Origin: Streptomyces sp. NBC_00259
Lineage (GTDB): Bacteria; Actinomycetota; Actinomycetes; Streptomycetales; Streptomycetaceae
Assembly: GCF_036181745.1 (NCBI RefSeq)
Contig: NZ_CP108080.1
Location: 5,087,501 to 5,151,500 of the forward strand
DNA: 64,000 bases
Direction: 5' to 3'
Part shown: positions 48,118 through 55,875 of the stretch, in pieces
How the letters are laid out: each line of letters opens with the position of its first letter
Numbering within the stretch: position 1 is the stretch's first letter
The notes under the pieces: model-generated
Seen by the model: only the letters and a program-made list of their open reading frames with translations
Database searches by the model: none
Told to the model about the DNA's origin: nothing
Translations under genes and position numbers: made by a program

Positions 48118-49452
48118 GTGGGACGACACAGCCGCAAGGGCCCCGCACCCAAGGCCGACGACCCCAGGAACGCCGCCGGCGGCAGCGCCGGCACCACGAC
48201 CACGCCCGCCGGATCCGGCTCGGGGCGGCGCCGGCGGTCCGGCGCCCCGCCCGAGCAGCACGCCGGGCCCGCGGCCTACGGCACGCCGGCGCACGGGGTG
48301 CCGCAGGTGCGCGGCGGCCACCCCGAGCAGTACGAGACGGGCGGAGGCTGGGGCGGCCCGCAGGGGGCCGGCCAGCGGTACGGCGACTGGCAGGGCGCCC
48401 CGCGCGGGCACACCAGCACCACGACCGGGCAGCACCCGGTGGTTCCGCCGCCCGGGCGCCAGGGGCCGCCGATAGGCGCCGGTGCCCGGATTCCCGGCCC
48501 GCGGCGCGAGTTCGTCGATGCCTTCGACGGCCCCGGCGCGCCCGGCAGCGGCGTCGGCACCGACGAGCGGGAGCAGGACCGGGACACCCGGTCCGGCTCC
48601 GCCGGCACGGCACCCGACGAGGAAACCCCCGCCAAGCACGGCAAGGGCCGTACGTTCACCGGCATCGCGGCCGCCGCCGTGACCACCGTCCTCGCGGTCG
48701 TGGTGGCCGGACAGGTCACCGACACGGGTGCGGACGCGACGGCCAGCCAGGCGGCGCAGGGCGGGAACCGGGGCGCGCTGGAGGATGCCTCGCGCTCGCA
48801 GCAGCGGGTGATCCCGCCCCAGCAGGCACCGGTCGCACCGGCGGCGCCGCTCACGTACGCGCAGTTGATGACCCGGCAGTTCCCGCTCGATCCCAAGCTG
48901 GGCGGCACCGGGAAGTTCGAGGCGGTGGCGGGCTTCGACAAGGCGCCGGGCAAGGGGCGGAAGGTCCGCTACCGGATCGACGTCGAGAAGAACCTCGGCC
49001 TGGACGGGAAGCTCTTCGCGGAGGCCGTCCAGAAGACGCTCAACGACGAACGGAGCTGGGCGCACGGCGGCGCCATGACCTTCGAGCGCATCTCCTCGGG
49101 GGAGCCCGAGTTCGTCATCACGCTGGCGAGCCCCAAGACCACGGCGACGTGGTGCGCCAAGTCCGATCTCGACACCACCGTCGACAACGTCTCCTGCGAC
49201 TCCGCGTCCACCGAGCGTGTGATGATCAACGCGTTCCGCTGGGCCCAGGGCTCGGAGACCTACGGGGCCAAGGCGATGCTCGCCTACCGCCAGATGCTCA
49301 TCAACCACGAGGTCGGGCACCGTCTCGGGCACGGTCATGTGAACTGCCGGACGCCGGGCGCCCTCGCCCCGGTGATGCAGCAGCAGACCAAGTCGCTCGA
49401 CATCGACGGGGTCAAGTGCCGCCCCAACCCCTGGGTGCATCCGGAGAGCTGA
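48118..49452 (+). CDS. DUF3152 protein: membrane-anchored metzincin-like zinc peptidase
   Basis: 444-aa protein. Seen: a disordered basic N-terminus (GRHSRKGPAPK) and Pro/Gly-rich stretch of about 180 residues, one transmembrane helix (FTGIAAAAVTTVLAVVVAGQV), then a conserved extracellular domain (VRYRIDVEKNLGLDGKLFAEAVQKTLNDERSW) with the zinc motif NHEVGHRLGHGHVNC. The HExGHxxGHxH pattern is that of metzincin metalloproteases. CRTPGALAPVMQQQ supplies the Met-turn-like segment. Known: DUF3152 proteins are uncharacterised and conserved in actinobacteria. GTG at 48118 follows GAGGAGCTGACCGGGGC. It lies downstream of the hydrolase with a 7-bp gap. Confidence 0.87.
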   Translation: MGRHSRKGPAPKADDPRNAAGGSAGTTTTPAGSGSGRRRRSGAPPEQHAGPAAYGTPAHGVPQVRGGHPEQYETGGGWGGPQGAGQRYGDWQGAPRGHTSTTTGQHPVVPPPGRQGPPIGAGARIPGPRREFVDAFDGPGAPGSGVGTDEREQDRDTRSGSAGTAPDEETPAKHGKGRTFTGIAAAAVTTVLAVVVAGQVTDTGADATASQAAQGGNRGALEDASRSQQRVIPPQQAPVAPAAPLTYAQLMTRQFPLDPKLGGTGKFEAVAGFDKAPGKGRKVRYRIDVEKNLGLDGKLFAEAVQKTLNDERSWAHGGAMTFERISSGEPEFVITLASPKTTATWCAKSDLDTTVDNVSCDSASTERVMINAFRWAQGSETYGAKAMLAYRQMLINHEVGHRLGHGHVNCRTPGALAPVMQQQTKSLDIDGVKCRPNPWVHPES

Positions 49453-49627
49453 GTCCGGGCAGCCCGCGGGCGCCCGTCCCCGACCGTCCGGTGGCCGGGA
49501 CGGCCTTCTCGGGATCGGCGACCCTGCGCGTCGGCGTCGTCCGCGCCCGCGCCCTCGCCGTCGTACGGCCGCACGGGGCCCAAGCCGGGCTTCGCCATGG
49601 TCTGACGGAACGTGACGGAAACCGCTT

Positions 49628-49717
49628 GTAGCGCGACCGAACGCTACGAGAGCGGGAAAGTTACGTGCATTCACCCCTTCCGGTGGCGCGATGGACAACC
49701 GTCCGTCGCGCCACCGG
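49628..49717 (+). promoter_or_regulatory. Two leader hairpins upstream of the PelF-like glycosyltransferase gene
   Basis: Hairpin 1: GTAGCG (49628-49633) / CGCTAC (49642-49647). Hairpin 2: CCGGTGGCGCGA (49680-49691) / TCGCGCCACCGG (49706-49717), extended inward by a U-G wobble and GGAC/GTCC to a 17-bp stem with an AACC tetraloop. They lie 78-170 nt before the GTG at 49795, in a 342-bp gene-free gap. Either may be a terminator of the DUF3152 operon or an attenuator of the next operon. Confidence 0.5.
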
Positions 49718-49794
49718 CATATCCGCATAACGTCTTCCCGCCGCGAGCCGCCGGACCAAGGCGGCCGCACATACAGGAGATCGGGGGTGCGCTC

Positions 49795-51456
49795 GTGCGG
49801 ATCGGACTGCTCACGGATGGTGGTTACCCGTACGCGACGGGTGAGTCCAGGCTCTGGTGCGACCGGCTCGTACGCGGGCTCGCGCAGCACGAATTCGACA
49901 TCTACGCCCTCAGCCGCAGTGCCCGGCAGGAGGACCAGGGCTGGATCGAACTGCCGCCCCACGTCCAGCGCGTACGCACCGCACCGCTCTGGGCGCCCGA
50001 GGACGACGGCCGCACCTACGGGCGGCGCGAACGGCGCACGTTCGCCGGGCACTTCACGGCGCTCGCCACCGCCGTGTGCGGTGACGGCGAGCAGGACGGA
50101 TTCGCCGACGGCCTGTACGGACTCGCCGAACTCGCCCGCGAACGCGGCGGACTGTACGCCGCGCTCCGCTCCGAACTCGCCGTACGCATCCTCGAACGCG
50201 CCTGCCGCGCCCCCGGCGCACGCCGGGCCGTGCACACGGCGGCCGTCCCCGACTACCTCGCCTTCACCGACCAACTGGAGCGTGCTCTGCGCCCGCTCTC
50301 GCTCGACTGGTACGGGGACGACTCGCTCGGCGCCGTCGACCTCTGCCATGCCGCGTCCGGCGGCACCGCGGCCCTGCCCGGGCTTCTGGCCAAACGCTTC
50401 TTCGGGGTTCCGCTGCTGGTCACCGAGTACGGAGTGCAACTGCGGGCGCACTACCTCTCGGCCCACGACGCGCCCCTCGGCGCTCCCGTCCGCGCCCTGC
50501 TCGCCGCCTTCCACGGGCGCCTCGCGTCCGAGGTGTACCGGCAGGCGTCCGTCATCACCCCCGGGAACACCCACGCCAGACGCTGGCAGGAGAAGTGCGG
50601 CGCCGACCCCGCCCGGCTGCGCACCGTCTATCCCGGCATGGACGCCGAACGCTTCACCGCGGTGGGGGAGGGGGACGACAGCGGCGACCCGCACACCCTC
50701 GTCTGGGTCGGCCGGATCGAACCGGCCAAGGACCTCATCGCGCTGCTCCACGCCTTCGCCGAGGTGCGGAAGGAGGAGCCGGACGCGCGGCTGCGGATCC
50801 TCGGCGCTCCCGTACAGGGGCCGGAGGCCGGCACGTACCTCGCGCACTGCAGGGCGCTGGCCGCGCAGCTCTTCCCCGACGAGGCCGCCGACGCGCACGC
50901 GGTCGGCGACAACCCGGTCTCCTTCGAGGAGGTCGGCGGCCCCGAGGCCCCCGACCTCGCCGACGCCTACGCCGCGGGCGCCGTCATCGTCCTGTCCAGC
51001 GTCGTCGAGGGCTTCCCGATCAGCCTCGTCGAGGCGATGTTCTGCGGTCGCGCGACGGTGTCGACGGACGTCGGCGCGGTCGTCGAAGTCATCGGCGGTA
51101 CGGGGCTCGTGGTGCCCCCGCGCAACCCTCGGGCGCTTGCGGACTCCTGCCTCGCGCTGCTGCGCGACCCGGAGCGCCGTGCGCGGCTCGGCGCGGCGGC
51201 GCGCGCCCGGGCACTCGAACTCTTCACCGTCGAGCAGAATCTCGCCGCCTTTCGCGGCATCTACCTGGAGCTCATCTCCCACAGCCCGGTCCACCGCGAC
51301 TCGGAGGCCGTCGACGTCGACGGCGAGCCCCTGCCCTTCGCCACGCCCGCTGAGGCCCACGTCCCCGGCCACTGGACCGGCGGCCGCACCCGCCCCCGCT
51401 GGGCGGGCCCCGCTCCCATGACCGCCGCGGCCGCCCCAGGAGGCCCCGATGCCTGA
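49795..51456 (+). CDS. PelF-like GT4 glycosyltransferase (DUF3492-type N-terminus)
   Basis: 553-aa cytoplasmic GT-B glycosyltransferase. Seen: an N-terminal DUF3492/PelF-like start RIGLLTDGGYPYATGESRLW, a central linker, a donor-binding domain with LVWVGRIEPAKDLIALLHAF and VSFEEVGG, the EX7E motif EGFPISLVEAM, and GTGLVVPPRNPRALADSC. Known: PelF polymerises the GalNAc/GlcNAc-rich Pel exopolysaccharide from UDP-sugars. This gene heads a four-gene operon with a membrane protein, an epimerase and a spherulin-4 protein. GTG at 49795 is chosen by domain position. An in-frame GTG at 49612 is possible but would encode the leader hairpin. It overlaps the next gene by 8 bp. Confidence 0.85.
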   Translation: MRIGLLTDGGYPYATGESRLWCDRLVRGLAQHEFDIYALSRSARQEDQGWIELPPHVQRVRTAPLWAPEDDGRTYGRRERRTFAGHFTALATAVCGDGEQDGFADGLYGLAELARERGGLYAALRSELAVRILERACRAPGARRAVHTAAVPDYLAFTDQLERALRPLSLDWYGDDSLGAVDLCHAASGGTAALPGLLAKRFFGVPLLVTEYGVQLRAHYLSAHDAPLGAPVRALLAAFHGRLASEVYRQASVITPGNTHARRWQEKCGADPARLRTVYPGMDAERFTAVGEGDDSGDPHTLVWVGRIEPAKDLIALLHAFAEVRKEEPDARLRILGAPVQGPEAGTYLAHCRALAAQLFPDEAADAHAVGDNPVSFEEVGGPEAPDLADAYAAGAVIVLSSVVEGFPISLVEAMFCGRATVSTDVGAVVEVIGGTGLVVPPRNPRALADSCLALLRDPERRARLGAAARARALELFTVEQNLAAFRGIYLELISHSPVHRDSEAVDVDGEPLPFATPAEAHVPGHWTGGRTRPRWAGPAPMTAAAAPGGPDA

Positions 51457-52684
51457 CTCCACCGCCGTACCCGCCCCCGGCAGAACCACCGCCGGACAGC
51501 CGCCGGCATCCGAGCGCCGGACCGTCGCCGTGGCCGACGATCCGAAGCGGCCCGCCAGCCCCGGGGCATGGGACACCCGCTCGAAGGAACTGCTGGACAA
51601 GGATCCCGCCGCCGGCGGGTCCGGACGTGACCGGAACAAGGCAGGGCGCCGCGGCCCCGCCGACCCGGTGAAGGCGCTCATACACCGCCACCGCGAACTG
51701 TGCGAACGAGCCGTCGACCCCCTGGAGATCGCCGCCGGGCTGGAGGCCCACGGCGTCACCGACCGCACCGCCGCCAGGTTCCGGCACCGCGATGTCTTCT
51801 CGCTCGCCGAGGAGTTGTACGCCCGGGTGCCCCGCGGCGAAGCGGGCCCGCGGCCCGCCGCGGACGAGACCCCCGCCGCGCGCCCCGCGCACACCGCGGC
51901 CGTGCTGCTGCCGGGTGCCGTGGCCGTCCTCACCGCGGCGGGCCTGCGGTTCACCGACGGCGGCGCGTGGATCGCGGTCGGGACCGTCGGCGCGACAGGG
52001 CTCGCCCTGGCGCTGGCGTGGAGCCTGCGACGCGGGCCCCTTCGCGCCCCGGGGCGCACCGTGCCCGCCGCACGTCCTCTGGTGTGCTGGCTGGTGGCGT
52101 ACGCGCTCCTCGGCGACGGGCTGCTGACCCAGCTCCTCGGCGGCGGCCCCGAAGGCCCCTGGCCCCTGACGCCCGGCCCGCTCGTGGGCCTCGCCCTCGC
52201 CGTCGCCCCCGCGGCCTGGACCGCCGGGTTCTTCTCCGCACGGGCCCGGCGCCGGCTCGACGGCAGCCGGGGACTCGAGGAGTTCGCCGCCGGCGCACGC
52301 CCCCTGCTCTTCGTGAGTATCGCGCTCCACGCCACCGCCCTCACCGGTCTGCTCGTGCTGACGTCCCTGCTGCTGCCCGTGGCACTGGCCCCGGCCGTCG
52401 CCCTCGGACTGCTGCTCCTCCTCGCCCGGCTGCTCACCGTGCACGGCTTCCCCCACGCCGCGGCGGCCGGCCTGGCCGCCGCCTGCGCCGGCGAAGCACT
52501 CGCCCTGGCCACCGTCGTCGGCGGTCGCCTCCCCGGCTGCGGCTTCCTCGCCCGGCCCGTCGAGGCCGTGGTCACCCACTGGGGCGCCGCCGCCGTGCCC
52601 GCCCTCTGCTGCGGCGCCGCCGCTCTCGGGCTGCTGGTCCATGCGGCAGCAGCGCTCTCCCGGGCCTCGGCCCACACCACATGA
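51449..52684 (+). CDS. Polytopic membrane protein of the PelF-like operon
   Basis: 411-aa membrane protein. Seen: about 145 cytoplasmic residues, including the helical HRELCERAVDPLEIAAGLEA and HGVTDRTAARFRHRDVFSLAEEL, then eight or nine hydrophobic helices (for example VLLPGAVAVLTAAGLRF, ALLFVSIALHATALTGLLV-type pairs, AAVPALCCGAAALGLLV). It overlaps the glycosyltransferase by 8 bp. No homology to PelG can be asserted from motifs. By position it may be the export or membrane-scaffold partner of the glycosyltransferase. The cytoplasmic N-terminus looks like a helical regulatory domain I do not recognise. Confidence 0.8.
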   Translation: MPDSTAVPAPGRTTAGQPPASERRTVAVADDPKRPASPGAWDTRSKELLDKDPAAGGSGRDRNKAGRRGPADPVKALIHRHRELCERAVDPLEIAAGLEAHGVTDRTAARFRHRDVFSLAEELYARVPRGEAGPRPAADETPAARPAHTAAVLLPGAVAVLTAAGLRFTDGGAWIAVGTVGATGLALALAWSLRRGPLRAPGRTVPAARPLVCWLVAYALLGDGLLTQLLGGGPEGPWPLTPGPLVGLALAVAPAAWTAGFFSARARRRLDGSRGLEEFAAGARPLLFVSIALHATALTGLLVLTSLLLPVALAPAVALGLLLLLARLLTVHGFPHAAAAGLAAACAGEALALATVVGGRLPGCGFLARPVEAVVTHWGAAAVPALCCGAAALGLLVHAAAALSRASAHTT

Positions 52685-52773
52685 CGCCCCCACGCGCCCC
52701 CCACACGCACCCGCGGAGCCGACGCCGCGGGCGTACCCACCACAGCCCCATCCCATCGAGGAGACGAACGACG

Positions 52774-52827
52774 ATGACCCCGCACCACTCAGCACCGGCC
52801 CGTCGGCCCCGAGGAGCCGCGCGATGA
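52774..52827 (+). CDS. 17-codon upstream ORF coupled to the epimerase gene
   Basis: ATG at 52774 is preceded by GAGGAGA 10 nt upstream, a better site than many real genes here. It encodes MTPHHSAPARRPRGAAR, and its TGA overlaps the epimerase ATG as ATGA. The product is basic (five Arg in the last ten residues). Inferred: a leader peptide or translational coupler. Chance cannot be excluded. Confidence 0.45.
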   Translation: MTPHHSAPARRPRGAAR

Positions 52828-53795
52828 GGGTGCTGCTGCTCGGAGCCAATGGCTTCCTCGGCCGATTCGTCGCCGACCGGTTGCTGGCCGACCCGGCCGT
52901 GCACCTCACCGCGTTGGGGCGCGGCGACGACGCCGACGTACGGTTCGACCTCGCGGGCGGCAGCCCCGGAGCCCTCACACGGTTCCTGGACGCCGTCCAC
53001 CCCGGAGTGGTGGTCAACTGCGCCGGTGCCACCCGCGGTGGCGCCCGCGACCTCACCCGGCACAACACCGTGGCCGTCGCCACCGTGTGCGAGGCCCTGC
53101 GCCGCAGCGGCTGCGAGGCCCGGCTCGTCCAGGTCGGCTGCGCCTCCGAGTACGGGCCCTCGCAGCCCGGCTCGTCGACCGCCGAGGACGCCGTGCCCCG
53201 CCCCGGAGGCCCGTACGGAGTCTCCAAGCTCGCCGCGACCGAGCTGGTGCTCGGCTCGGGACTGGACGCCGTCGTGCTGCGGGTCTTCTCGCCCGTCGGC
53301 CCCGGCACCCCCGCCGGATCGCCGCTGGGCCGGCTCGCCGAGGCCATGCGCCGTGCCATGCAGTCCGGCGACGCCGAGCTGAAGCTCAGCGGCCTCGGCG
53401 TCCAGCGCGACTTCGTCGACGTGCGGGACGTGGCGCGCGCGGTGCACGCCGCCTCGCTCTCCGCCGCCCAGGGCGTCGTCAACATCGGCACCGGCCGTGC
53501 GGTCCGGCTGCGTGACGCCGCCGCCGTACTCGCCAGGGTCGCCGGCTACGCGGGCGCGCTCCATGAACTCGACAGCTCCCCGGTCCGCCCCGGCCACCCG
53601 GTCATCGGCGCCCCGCGCGGCCCCGAGTCCCTCACCGAGCAGCTGGGCGCCACGCCGTACCCGTACCCCGACGGCTGCGGCAGCTGGCAGCAGGCCGACG
53701 TACGCACTGCCCGGGACCGGCTCGGCTGGCGGCCCCGGATCAACCTGGAGGAGTCCCTCGCGGACATCTGGATGGAGGCGGCATGCCGCATCTGA
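52824..53795 (+). CDS. NAD-dependent epimerase/dehydratase (extended SDR)
   Basis: 323-aa sugar-nucleotide-modifying enzyme. Seen: Rossmann motif LLLGANGFLGRFVADRL, VNCAGATRGG, catalytic YGVSK (Tyr-x3-Lys), RDFVDVRDVARAVHAA, VNIGTGRAVRLRDAAAVL and a C-terminal DRLGWRPRINLEESLADIW, as in UDP-glucose/GlcNAc 4-epimerase-type SDRs. ATG at 52824 has CGAGGAGC upstream. Inferred: it supplies UDP-GalNAc- or UDP-Gal-type donors to the PelF-like enzyme. It overlaps the spherulin gene by 13 bp. Confidence 0.85.
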   Translation: MRVLLLGANGFLGRFVADRLLADPAVHLTALGRGDDADVRFDLAGGSPGALTRFLDAVHPGVVVNCAGATRGGARDLTRHNTVAVATVCEALRRSGCEARLVQVGCASEYGPSQPGSSTAEDAVPRPGGPYGVSKLAATELVLGSGLDAVVLRVFSPVGPGTPAGSPLGRLAEAMRRAMQSGDAELKLSGLGVQRDFVDVRDVARAVHAASLSAAQGVVNIGTGRAVRLRDAAAVLARVAGYAGALHELDSSPVRPGHPVIGAPRGPESLTEQLGATPYPYPDGCGSWQQADVRTARDRLGWRPRINLEESLADIWMEAACRI

Positions 53796-54538
53796 TCAGC
53801 ACGGACCTCGCACTCTCCGCCACGGGCGCCGACCGGCTCGGCTTCGGTGTCCCCGGCTACGCCCACCCCCTGCTCGCCCCGGTCGAATGGGCCGAGCTGA
53901 CCCGGCCGGGCACCCCGCTGCACTGGGCCGTCCTCAATGTCGCGAACGGACCCGGCAGCCGGCCCGACCCGCACTGTCTCGAAGCGGCGGGCAGGCTCAC
54001 CAACGCCGGTGTCCGGGTACTGGGCCATATCGATCTCGCGCACGGCACCCGCACCTTCGGCGAGATCGTCTCCGACGCCCACCGCTACCTGGACTGGTAC
54101 AAGGTCGGGGGATTCCTGCTGGACAACTGCCCGGTCGAGCGCGAGGACCTGCACCACGTACGGCGCGCCACGGCCACGCTGGAGGCCGTCCTGGACGGCG
54201 GTCACCTCGTCCTGGGGCACGGCAGCCACCCCTATCCCGGGTACGCGGAAGTGGCCGACCAGCTCGTCACCTTCTCGGGGCACTGGACCGACTACCGCTG
54301 GTCGCAGGTGGCTGAGTGGACCGCCGACCATCCGCCCGAGCGCTTCGCGCACTTCGTGTACGGAGTGCCGCGGACGCATCTGGACGAGGCGATGCGGATC
54401 GCCCGCTGGCAGGGAGCGGGAACGATCTTCTTCACCGACCGCAAGGGAAGGGGGCCGGGGCAAAGCGGAGCATTCGACGCGTTGCCCGGCTACTGGGACG
54501 AAATCGTCTCGCGGATTGGACCGGGTGTCTCGGAATGA
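53783..54538 (+). CDS. Spherulation-specific family 4 (spherulin-4/GH135-related) protein
   Basis: 251-aa TIM-barrel protein. Seen: LGFGVPGYAHPLLAPVEWAEL, LHWAVLNVANGPGSRPD, AGVRVLGHIDLAHGTRTFGE and DWYKVGGFLLDNCPVER, which follow the family blueprint. Known: fungal relatives Sph3 and Ega3 hydrolyse GalN/GalNAc-containing exopolysaccharides. No signal peptide is visible, so the protein is probably cytoplasmic. At the acidic centre the family usually has FDE, and here it is LDN, so a catalytic Glu may be missing. The operon context with a PelF-like glycosyltransferase makes polysaccharide processing the best guess. Confidence 0.85.
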   Translation: MPHLISTDLALSATGADRLGFGVPGYAHPLLAPVEWAELTRPGTPLHWAVLNVANGPGSRPDPHCLEAAGRLTNAGVRVLGHIDLAHGTRTFGEIVSDAHRYLDWYKVGGFLLDNCPVEREDLHHVRRATATLEAVLDGGHLVLGHGSHPYPGYAEVADQLVTFSGHWTDYRWSQVAEWTADHPPERFAHFVYGVPRTHLDEAMRIARWQGAGTIFFTDRKGRGPGQSGAFDALPGYWDEIVSRIGPGVSE

Positions 54539-54602
54539 GAAGGTGCGTGGCAGTGTTACAGCGAGAACACCCGTACTGACGCAACCCACCAACGGAGTCC
54601 CC

Positions 54603-55781
54603 GTGTCGCTGCCACCCCTGGTCGAGCCGGCTGCCGAGCTCACCGTAGACGAGGTCCGCAGGTACTCCCGCCACCTGATCATCCCGGATGTCGGGATGGA
54701 CGGACAGAAGCGGCTGAAGAACGCCAAGGTGCTCTGTGTGGGCGCCGGTGGCCTCGGCTCGCCGGCGCTGATGTACCTGGCCGCGGCCGGTGTCGGCACC
54801 CTCGGCATCGTGGAGTTCGACGAGGTCGACGAGTCGAACCTGCAGCGGCAGATCATCCACAGCCAGGCGGACATCGGCCGCTCCAAGGCCGAGTCCGCGC
54901 GTGACAGCGTCAAGGGCATCAACCCGTACGTCAACGTGGTCCTTCACGAAGAGCGGCTCGAGGCCGAGAACGTGATGGACATCTTCAGCCAGTACGACCT
55001 CATCGTCGACGGCACGGACAACTTCGCCACGCGCTACCTGGTGAACGACGCGTGCGTGCTGCTGAACAAGCCCTATGTGTGGGGCTCGATCTACCGGTTC
55101 GACGGCCAGGCGTCCGTCTTCTGGTCCGAGCACGGTCCGTGCTACCGCTGCCTGTACCCGGAGCCCCCGCCGCCGGGCATGGTCCCCTCCTGCGCCGAGG
55201 GCGGCGTGCTGGGCGTGCTCTGCGCCTCCATCGGCTCCATCCAGGTCAACGAGGCCATCAAGCTGCTCGCCGGCATCGGGGACCCGCTGGTCGGGCGACT
55301 GATGATCTACGACGCCCTGGAGATGCAGTACCGCCAGGTCAAGGTCCGCAAGGACCCGGACTGCGCGGTCTGCGGTGAGAACCCGACCGTCACCGAGCTC
55401 ATCGACTACGAGGCCTTCTGCGGCGTCGTGTCGGAGGAGGCACAGGAGGCGGCCCTCGGCTCGACGATCACTCCCAAGCAGCTCAAGGAGTGGATCGACG
55501 ACGGCGAGAGCATCGACATCATCGATGTCCGTGAGCCCAACGAGTACGAGATCGTCTCCATCCCGGGCGCCCGGCTGATCCCGAAGAACGAGTTCCTGAT
55601 GGGCAACGCCCTCCAGGGCCTGCCGCAGGACAAGAAGATCGTCCTGCACTGCAAGACGGGTGTCCGCAGTGCGGAAGTCCTCGCCGTGCTCAAGTCGGCG
55701 GGCTTCGCGGACGCGGTGCACGTCGGCGGTGGAGTGATCGGCTGGGTCAACCAGATCGAACCGGACAAGCCGGTCTACTAG
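54603..55781 (+). CDS. moeZ: MoeZ/MoeB-type adenylyltransferase-sulfurtransferase
   Basis: 392-aa two-domain enzyme. It adenylates the C-terminus of sulfur-carrier proteins (MoaD, ThiS, CysO) and transfers sulfur to them. Seen: an E1-like domain with VGAGGLGSPALMYLAAAGVG, NLQRQIIH, DGTDNFATRYLVND, CxxC zinc pairs (CYRC; CAVC), CAEGGVLGVL, and a rhodanese domain with IIDVREPNEYEI and active-site Cys in LHCKTGVRS. GTG at 54603 has GGAG upstream. It lies 64 bp after the spherulin gene. Conserved near moeB1 in mycobacteria. Roles: molybdopterin, thiamine or cysteine pathways. Confidence 0.95.
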   Translation: MSLPPLVEPAAELTVDEVRRYSRHLIIPDVGMDGQKRLKNAKVLCVGAGGLGSPALMYLAAAGVGTLGIVEFDEVDESNLQRQIIHSQADIGRSKAESARDSVKGINPYVNVVLHEERLEAENVMDIFSQYDLIVDGTDNFATRYLVNDACVLLNKPYVWGSIYRFDGQASVFWSEHGPCYRCLYPEPPPPGMVPSCAEGGVLGVLCASIGSIQVNEAIKLLAGIGDPLVGRLMIYDALEMQYRQVKVRKDPDCAVCGENPTVTELIDYEAFCGVVSEEAQEAALGSTITPKQLKEWIDDGESIDIIDVREPNEYEIVSIPGARLIPKNEFLMGNALQGLPQDKKIVLHCKTGVRSAEVLAVLKSAGFADAVHVGGGVIGWVNQIEPDKPVY

Positions 55782-55801
55782 ACCAGCAGCGCTTCTGAAG
55801 C

Positions 55802-55830
55802 AGGGGCCGGCCCGGCAGGGGCCGGCCCCT
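55802..55830 (+). terminator. Hairpin terminator after moeZ
   Basis: Perfect 10-bp stem AGGGGCCGGC / GCCGGCCCCT with a 9-nt loop, followed by T, 20 nt after the moeZ stop. Confidence 0.8.
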
Positions 55831-55875
55831 TCGCGTACGCCCGCGAAGAGGCGCACACCGGGTGCCGGAGCGGAG

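Noticed and set aside
47587..52788. Very long (1733-codon) open frame on the minus strand
   Set aside because: Runs antisense through several recognisable genes (hydrolase, DUF3152, glycosyltransferase, membrane protein). It has no domains and is an artefact of GC-rich third positions.
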